Shown: in pieces, positions 1 through 3,796 of the stretch
Numbering within the stretch: position 1 is the stretch's first letter
How the letters are laid out: every line of letters starts with the position of its first letter
From: Akkermansia muciniphila
GTDB lineage: Bacteria; Verrucomicrobiota; Verrucomicrobiia; Verrucomicrobiales; Akkermansiaceae
Direction of reading: 5' to 3'
DNA length: 5,301 nucleotides
Assembly (NCBI GenBank): GCA_943324575.2
Contig: CALPMD020000113.1
Location: 1 to 5,301, forward strand
Translations under genes and position numbers: made by a program
The notes under the pieces: generated by a model
What the model was told of the DNA's origin: nothing
Seen by the model: only the letters and a program-made list of their open reading frames with translations
The model's database searches: none

Positions 1-228
1 GATTTGGTGAATGGCGCGGCCGCTCAGGTTCATAAACGTCTGCGGTTTCAGCAGAATCGTGCCGCTGCCGGGGAGTTTGGCGGGGTGGCTCTGCCACTTC
101 GGAGCCGATTGGAAAGTCGCACCCTCTGCGGCGGCCAGGCGATCCAATACCATGAATCCCACGTTGTGGCGGGTGTCTTCGTACTGCTTGCCGGGATTGC
201 CGAGGCCGACGATGAGTGAAAATGACAT
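1..228 (-). CDS. pth: Peptidyl-tRNA hydrolase, N-terminal 76 codons (partial, 3' end outside window)
   Basis: Pth cleaves the ester bond of peptidyl-tRNAs that drop off the ribosome, recycling tRNA in the cytoplasm. The 76 visible residues start MSFSLIVGLGNPGKQYEDTR and carry the family's hallmarks in order: the GLGNPG motif (residues 8-13) with its Asn11, the RHNVGF motif with the catalytic His21, and the KPQTFMNLSG stretch (61-70) with substrate-contacting Asn67. The catalytic aspartate that normally follows lies beyond the window edge. The family is usually about 190 residues, so about 40 percent is seen. The ATG at 228-226 is chosen because it places GLGNPG at the usual distance from the N-terminus. 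No Shine-Dalgarno sequence precedes it; the leader is pyrimidine-rich. It lies 103 nt downstream of rplY on the same strand, the usual rplY-pth order, with a hairpin between them. The identification is very secure; completeness cannot be judged. Confidence 0.96.
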   Translation of the reverse strand, partial: MSFSLIVGLGNPGKQYEDTRHNVGFMVLDRLAAAEGATFQSAPKWQSHPAKLPGSGTILLKPQTFMNLSGRAIHQI

Positions 229-272
229 GGCGAAGGGGAATGTGGATTTTTCGAACGAGAAACGCAACCGCA

Positions 273-308
273 CAAACGCCCGGGCCGCGTGAGCAGACCG
301 GGCGTTTG
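273..308 (-). terminator. 11-bp perfect inverted repeat between rplY and pth (possible weak terminator or processing hairpin)
   Basis: The arms CAAACGCCCGG (273-283) and CCGGGCGTTTG (298-308) are perfectly complementary around a 14-nt loop, giving a stable GC-rich stem in RNA from either strand. It begins 24 nt after the rplY stop when read on the minus strand. No clean U-run follows the stem in that direction, only scattered T doublets and triplets, so it is not a textbook intrinsic terminator. It may attenuate read-through into pth, act as an RNA processing or stability element, or be a partial terminator. Confidence 0.45.
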
Positions 309-331
309 GGAAGGGCTATAATGGCCGCAGA

Positions 332-928
332 TTAGGCAGGAGTGCCAGCCGCTGCTTCGGAAATCGCTGCTGCTGGCTTGCCAACGTGTGCAACAACCAC
401 TTCGGCTGCGTGAGTGGCGCGAACACCGGCTGGCAACGTGATGTCGCCGATGTGGAGCGATGCACCGATTTCGAGGCTGCTGATGTCCACCTCGATGGTC
501 TCGGGGAGATCATTAGGCAGGCAGGAAATTTCGATTGCGTGAACGTATTGTTCGACCAGGCCACCGGCTTTGACGCCAACACACTCGCCATTGAGGTGAG
601 TCGGGATGTGGGCGACGATCGGAGTGTTTTCATCGATTTCGCGGAAGTCAGCGTGAAGCGTGATGCCAGAAAGCGAGTCGTGTTGGATGGCTTGGAGGAA
701 GGCGAGGCGAGTGCCGTGGCCTTCGATTTCCAAGTTGACGAGGATGTTTTCCGAGCTGCTGTGGGCGAGAACGTCGGCGAAGGTTTTGGCATCGACCTTG
801 AGGTTGATGTTTTCGGTGCCACGTCCGTAGATCACGGATGGGACCCAGCCTTCACGGCGCATTTGATTGAGGCGGCCGGAACCGGTACGGGCGCGTGGAG
901 CTGCTTTGAGAGATGTCTTCTTGGCCAT
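332..928 (-). CDS. rplY: 50S ribosomal protein L25 (bL25), long Ctc/TL5 form
   Basis: This 198-residue protein binds 5S rRNA in the central protuberance of the large ribosomal subunit. The N-terminal 5S-binding domain (about 1-95) has the basic start MAKKTSLKAAPRARTGSGRL, the RREGWVPSVIYGRG segment (24-37) and HADFREID (92-99). It is followed by the beta-rich TL5 domain, with GVKAGG (118-123) and an LP..IEVDIS..EIG..LHIGDI.LP.GV pattern (141-169). E. coli L25 is about 94 residues and lacks the second domain; this is the long form, also called Ctc, found in most bacteria. The tail (about 184-198) is rich in Ala and probably disordered. The ATG at 928-926 fits the family start; the leader is pyrimidine-rich with no Shine-Dalgarno sequence. 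It lies between prs and pth on one strand and has its own likely promoter in the prs-rplY gap. Confidence 0.96.
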   Translation of the reverse strand: MAKKTSLKAAPRARTGSGRLNQMRREGWVPSVIYGRGTENINLKVDAKTFADVLAHSSSENILVNLEIEGHGTRLAFLQAIQHDSLSGITLHADFREIDENTPIVAHIPTHLNGECVGVKAGGLVEQYVHAIEISCLPNDLPETIEVDISSLEIGASLHIGDITLPAGVRATHAAEVVVAHVGKPAAAISEAAAGTPA

Positions 929-960
929 AACAGAGAGGGCGTTAGTATTTAAAAGGTGCG

Positions 961-981
961 CTGAGGATTTCTGAAACTCAG
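961..981 (-). other. Small inverted repeat in the predicted rplY 5' leader
   Basis: CTGAG (961-965) and CTCAG (977-981) are complementary. Two further inner A-T pairs are possible if a GA bulge is allowed. It would fold in the leader RNA between the predicted transcription start near 988 and the rplY ATG at 928. The stem is short. Autoregulation of ribosomal protein genes through leader structures is known in general, but nothing here shows that it happens in this gene. Confidence 0.25.
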
Positions 982-994
982 TGCGGGGCCGCGG

Positions 995-1023
995 TGTGTA
1001 GCGGTCTTGAGGTCACTTGTCAA
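995..1023 (-). promoter_or_regulatory. Predicted sigma70-type promoter for rplY-pth
   Basis: On the minus strand a perfect -35 box TTGACA (1023-1018) is followed by exactly 17 nt and TACACA (1000-995), which keeps T1, A2 and A4 of the -10 consensus. The predicted start is near 988, giving a leader of about 60 nt before the rplY ATG. The -35 box overlaps the T-run just after prs. The perfect -35 and ideal spacing support it; the -10 box is only fair. Confidence 0.5.
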
Positions 1024-1046
1024 AAAATTGTTCGGATAATCCGCAA
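1022..1046 (-). terminator. Possible weak intrinsic terminator after prs
   Basis: Starting 10 nt after the prs stop, the minus strand reads TTG CGGA TTA TCCG AA CAA and then six T residues (T-run 1027-1022). The CGGA/TCCG stem is only 4 bp, with three more pairs possible across a 2-nt bulge. The U-run is convincing but the stem is short, so termination is probably partial, leaving some read-through from prs into rplY. Confidence 0.35.
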
Positions 1047-1055
1047 TCAGGCGTG

Positions 1056-1982
1056 TCAAAGTGAGAATAGCGAGGTGATGGACTGGCCGCAGTGGATGCG
1101 GCGGATCGCTTCGCCGAGCAGCGGAGCGATGCTGACGGCCTGGACTTTCGGGCCCTCGGCCTGCGGCACGGAATCGGTGGTGATGACCTCTTCAATGGCG
1201 GAATCGCGGATCCGTTGGTGGGCCAGCGAGCCGAGAATGGCGTGGGAGACGCCTGCGTAGATCCGCTTGGCACCGTGTTTGTGGAGAATCTCGGCGGCGG
1301 CAGTGAGGGTTCCTGCGGTTTCCGTCATGTCGTCGACTAGCAGGACATCGCGACCTTCGACTTCGCCGATGACGTTCATCGCTTCGACGCGAGTGGCGCT
1401 GACGCGGTGTTTGGCGACGATCGCCAGTTCCGCACCGAGAGCATCGGCGTAGGCACGGGCCATTTTTACGCCGCCGACATCGGGAGAAACGACGGTGAGA
1501 TTGGAAGTGTCCGGGTGGCGCTCGCGTAGGTAGCCGATCAGCACCGACTTTGCGTAGAGGTGATCGACGGGAATGTCGAAAAATCCTTGGATCTGCGGTG
1601 CATGCAGGTCCATCGTCAGTACTCGGCTGACGCCAGCGGAGGTCAGCAAATTCGCCACCAGCTTGGCAGTGATCGGCACGCGCGGCTGGTCCTTGCGGTC
1701 CTGACGGGCGTAGCCGAAGAACGGCATCACCGCGGTGATCCGCTCCGCGCTGGCCCGGCGTGCGGCATCCACCATGATCAACAACTCCATGATGTTGTGG
1801 TTGGTCGGCGGGCAACTGGGCTGGACGATGAAAACATCCGCACCGCGGACGTTTTCGTTGATTTTGACTTCGGTTTCCCCATCGGGGAAGGCGGAGACGT
1901 GGACGTCGGCTAACGGTTGTCCGAGGTGTTCTGCGATGCGTTCGGCAAGCGCGCGGTGAGCGGTTCCACTGATGATTTTCAT
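1056..1982 (-). CDS. prs: Ribose-phosphate pyrophosphokinase (PRPP synthetase, class I type)
   Basis: Prs transfers pyrophosphate from ATP to ribose 5-phosphate, giving PRPP for purine, pyrimidine, histidine, tryptophan and NAD synthesis in the cytoplasm. At 308 residues it has the normal length. Visible motifs in order are FPDGE (32-36), the ATP-binding FFGYARQDRK (88-97), TMDLHAPQIQGFFDIPVDHL (123-142) with metal-linked His127, SPDVGGV (166-172), the flexible-loop residues Lys191 and Arg193 in AKHR, and the PRPP/ribose-phosphate loop DDMTETAGT (217-225). That loop departs from the usual DDMIDT(A/G)GT, with Thr for Ile and Glu for Asp. The ATG at 1982-1980 places the N-terminus MKIISGTAHRALA at the family start; no Shine-Dalgarno sequence is seen, only a pyrimidine-rich CTCTTTTTTCTC leader. 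It is first of a prs-rplY-pth cluster and divergent from the exosortase gene. Confidence 0.97.
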   Translation of the reverse strand: MKIISGTAHRALAERIAEHLGQPLADVHVSAFPDGETEVKINENVRGADVFIVQPSCPPTNHNIMELLIMVDAARRASAERITAVMPFFGYARQDRKDQPRVPITAKLVANLLTSAGVSRVLTMDLHAPQIQGFFDIPVDHLYAKSVLIGYLRERHPDTSNLTVVSPDVGGVKMARAYADALGAELAIVAKHRVSATRVEAMNVIGEVEGRDVLLVDDMTETAGTLTAAAEILHKHGAKRIYAGVSHAILGSLAHQRIRDSAIEEVITTDSVPQAEGPKVQAVSIAPLLGEAIRRIHCGQSITSLFSL

Positions 1983-2016
1983 GAGAAAAAAGAGCGATAA
2001 ATAAGAAGGCGGGCGG

Positions 2017-2045
2017 ATTGTTGACAGTCAAGGGGCGGTCGGCAA
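2017..2045 (-). promoter_or_regulatory. Tentative promoter for prs
   Basis: On the minus strand TTGCCG (2045-2040) and AACAAT (2022-2017) are separated by 17 nt; each matches its consensus box at four of six positions. The predicted start near 2010 would give a leader of about 28 nt before the prs ATG. It lies almost wholly inside the opposite-strand promoter. The match is weak enough to arise by chance, but some prs promoter is needed here because the upstream neighbour is divergent. Confidence 0.3.
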
Positions 2046-2049
2046 TACT
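2021..2049 (+). promoter_or_regulatory. Predicted sigma70-type promoter for the exosortase-epsI unit
   Basis: A perfect -35 box TTGACA (2021-2026) is followed by 17 nt and AATACT (2044-2049), which matches the -10 consensus at four of six positions. The predicted start is near 2056, so the leader would be about 28 nt. The -35 box forms the left half of the palindrome TTGAC-A-GTCAA (2021-2031). No Shine-Dalgarno sequence follows. Confidence 0.55.
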
Positions 2050-2083
2050 TTGCTTGGAAATTGCACACCTCATTTCTTGATTG

Positions 2084-3061
2084 ATGTCTAAAAACGCGTC
2101 CCAACCACCCGCCAGCGTGTCTGGAAATTCTGAATCCTGGGCTGCCAAGATTGGGTTCTGGGGATCGATCCTCGCTTCAGTCGCGCTGTTGATTTGGTTT
2201 TACGGGTTTGAGCAGCGCTATGGCCCATCGCGCGGGCAGTCGGCTTTCGATTGGATTTACAGCGCGTGGAACGGGGAGACCGATTACGAACACGGGCTGT
2301 TGTTCCCGTTTGTCATTGCTGGATTGGTGTTTTATCGGCTCAAGGATCTCAAGGCGTCAGTTACTCTGGGCAGCCTCTGGGGGCTAGGTGCGGCGTTGGT
2401 TGGGGTGCTTCTTTACATCGCGGCGTACCGCACGCTCCAGCCGCGGATCGCGATGGTGGGCTTGCCATTCATCCTCTGGGGCTCGGCTTGGTATCTGTGG
2501 GGTTGGCGGGTGGCAAGGATGCTCACCTTCCCGCTGTTTTTCTTCTGGCTAGCCATCCCATTGCCCAGTTTTCAACAGGCAACGACGCAGTTGCAATTGT
2601 TGGCCACCTCGCTCGCGCATCATGGCTCGGGCTTGTTAGGCGTGGAGACCTATGTCGAGGGGACCAAGGTTCTGCCATTGAAGGGGAGTTGGGCGCCCTT
2701 GGATATCGCCAAGGGCTGCAGTGGCATCCGATCGCTGATGGCGTTGCTGATGATTTCCGCGGCATGGGCCTACATGGCGAAGATGGCACTCTGGAAGCGA
2801 GTGCTGTTGTTTTTGATGGCGTTTCCTTTAGCGATTCTCGGCAACGCGCTGCGGGTGATCTCGATCTTCGTCATTGCAGAGTACGGAGATGCCAAGTGGG
2901 CGGTCTCCACGTGGCACGACTGGTCGGGGTTACTGCTTTTTTATCCGTTTTCCCTGACACTCTTGTTAGTGACCCACTCGGTTCTTGAGGGTGGTCTGCC
3001 ATGGAAGACAAACCAGCAGCGCCAAGTCCGCCGAGTCACAGTCACCCGTACGAATTCATGA
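2084..3061 (+). CDS. Exosortase/archaeosortase family membrane protein (PEP-CTERM sorting transpeptidase)
   Basis: Exosortases are multi-pass membrane cysteine proteases/transpeptidases thought to recognise a C-terminal PEP-CTERM-type signal and sort the protein to the cell surface, usually in bacteria that make exopolysaccharide. This 325-residue protein is highly hydrophobic, with about eight likely membrane segments. It shows the N-terminal DYEHGLLFP motif (67-75), AIPLP (157-161), then KGCSGIRSL (210-218) with candidate catalytic Cys212, GNALRV (253-258) with Arg257, and WHDWSG (277-282) with His278, the Cys-Arg-His set of the family. The hydrophilic tail (about 302-325) is basic. The ATG at 2084 is preferred to an in-frame TTG one codon earlier. 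No Shine-Dalgarno sequence is present. It overlaps the EpsI gene by 4 nt (ATGA), so the two are probably translated together. The exosortase subtype (XrtA, XrtD and so on) cannot be assigned by eye. Confidence 0.92.
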   Translation: MSKNASQPPASVSGNSESWAAKIGFWGSILASVALLIWFYGFEQRYGPSRGQSAFDWIYSAWNGETDYEHGLLFPFVIAGLVFYRLKDLKASVTLGSLWGLGAALVGVLLYIAAYRTLQPRIAMVGLPFILWGSAWYLWGWRVARMLTFPLFFFWLAIPLPSFQQATTQLQLLATSLAHHGSGLLGVETYVEGTKVLPLKGSWAPLDIAKGCSGIRSLMALLMISAAWAYMAKMALWKRVLLFLMAFPLAILGNALRVISIFVIAEYGDAKWAVSTWHDWSGLLLFYPFSLTLLLVTHSVLEGGLPWKTNQQRQVRRVTVTRTNS

Positions 3062-3792
3062 AAAGCAAAACCTGGTTACTGCCCTTGTTTTTGGGAGGCG
3101 CGCTGAGTGCGATCTATTTTTTGCCCAAGGTCGGTGCGGTGGCGCAATCGGCGGTGATTATGGAATTGCCGCGTTCTTCCGGTGTGTGGTCGCTGAAAAA
3201 TCTGCCGCCCAGCCCGGAAGAGTTAGGCACCTTGTCACCAGATACCCAGTTTTCCAAGGCGATCTGCCTGACTGCACGCCCGGGCGAAACCACCGCGGAC
3301 GGATACGCGGTGCCTGACCGCTTGGACCTTTCCATTGTGCTTTCCGGGGCGGATCTCAACAACTCCATCCACCGTCCGGAGCGCTGTATGCCGGCCCAAG
3401 GGCACAATATCACCTCATCTAGCAGCCAGACGCTCAAGCTTTCGAATGGTCGCCAGTTTGCGGCGAAGCGCCTAGTTTCAATTCAGTCGCAGCGTCTCGC
3501 CAGCTCCAAAAACCTCGAGGAATACGTCAAATTCGACTGCCTGACGTACTACTTTTTTGTCGGCCACGACCACGTCACTAACGATCACTTGAGCCGGACT
3601 TTTATCGATATGAAGGATCGGCTCATTCGCGGTATGGACCAGCGTTGGGCCTATGCCTCGGTTTCCATGTGGTATGGAAAAGTGCCTTGGATCAAAAAGG
3701 AAGTCACCCAAGCCGAGGCCGATGCCAAGCTCCAGGCGTTTCTGACAGAATTTGTCGGGAAGCAGATCGACTGGGATCAGATCGCCCGCTGA
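3058..3792 (+). CDS. epsI: Exosortase-associated EpsI family protein (DUF3485)
   Basis: EpsI/DUF3485 proteins occur beside exosortases, or fused to their C-terminus, in exopolysaccharide and PEP-CTERM loci; their biochemical role is unsettled. This 244-residue protein has one N-terminal membrane segment or uncleaved signal (about 5-22), then a periplasmic-type domain. The key signature is SIHRPERCMPAQG (103-115), the family's H-x-P-E-x-C-x-P-x-x-G pattern with Cys110. YYFFVGHD (164-171) follows, and then an amphipathic C-terminal helix. The ATG at 3058 overlaps the exosortase stop as ATGA, which favours translational coupling. An in-frame ATG at 3001 would add 19 Pro/Ser-rich residues and overlap the exosortase by 61 nt; it has a GAGG 10 nt upstream, so the start is not settled. 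The stop lies 4 nt from that of the convergent gene. Confidence 0.88.
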   Translation: MKSKTWLLPLFLGGALSAIYFLPKVGAVAQSAVIMELPRSSGVWSLKNLPPSPEELGTLSPDTQFSKAICLTARPGETTADGYAVPDRLDLSIVLSGADLNNSIHRPERCMPAQGHNITSSSSQTLKLSNGRQFAAKRLVSIQSQRLASSKNLEEYVKFDCLTYYFFVGHDHVTNDHLSRTFIDMKDRLIRGMDQRWAYASVSMWYGKVPWIKKEVTQAEADAKLQAFLTEFVGKQIDWDQIAR

Positions 3793-3796
3793 GCGT

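Noticed and set aside
317..322. A perfect TATAAT on the plus strand between the pth hairpin and the rplY stop.
   Set aside because: No -35 box at suitable spacing is visible and no plus-strand gene follows, so a chance match is more likely.
386..952. A 188-codon plus-strand open frame antisense to rplY.
   Set aside because: The bL25 protein is unmistakable on the other strand. The antisense product resembles no family I recognise and its length fits codon bias of the opposite gene.
2081..2083. In-frame TTG just before the exosortase ATG as an alternative start.
   Set aside because: It adds one residue only, and the adjacent ATG is the more usual start codon.
1192..2148. A 318-codon open frame on the minus strand, slightly longer than prs and overlapping most of it.
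   Set aside because: Its translation is dominated by Arg, His, Pro and Ser with no recognisable motif, whereas the prs frame shows every PRPP synthetase motif. It is a GC-rich shadow frame.
2251..2988. A 245-codon plus-strand frame inside the exosortase gene.
   Set aside because: It lies within a gene whose own frame has the full exosortase motif set, and its translation shows no coherent domain or membrane pattern.
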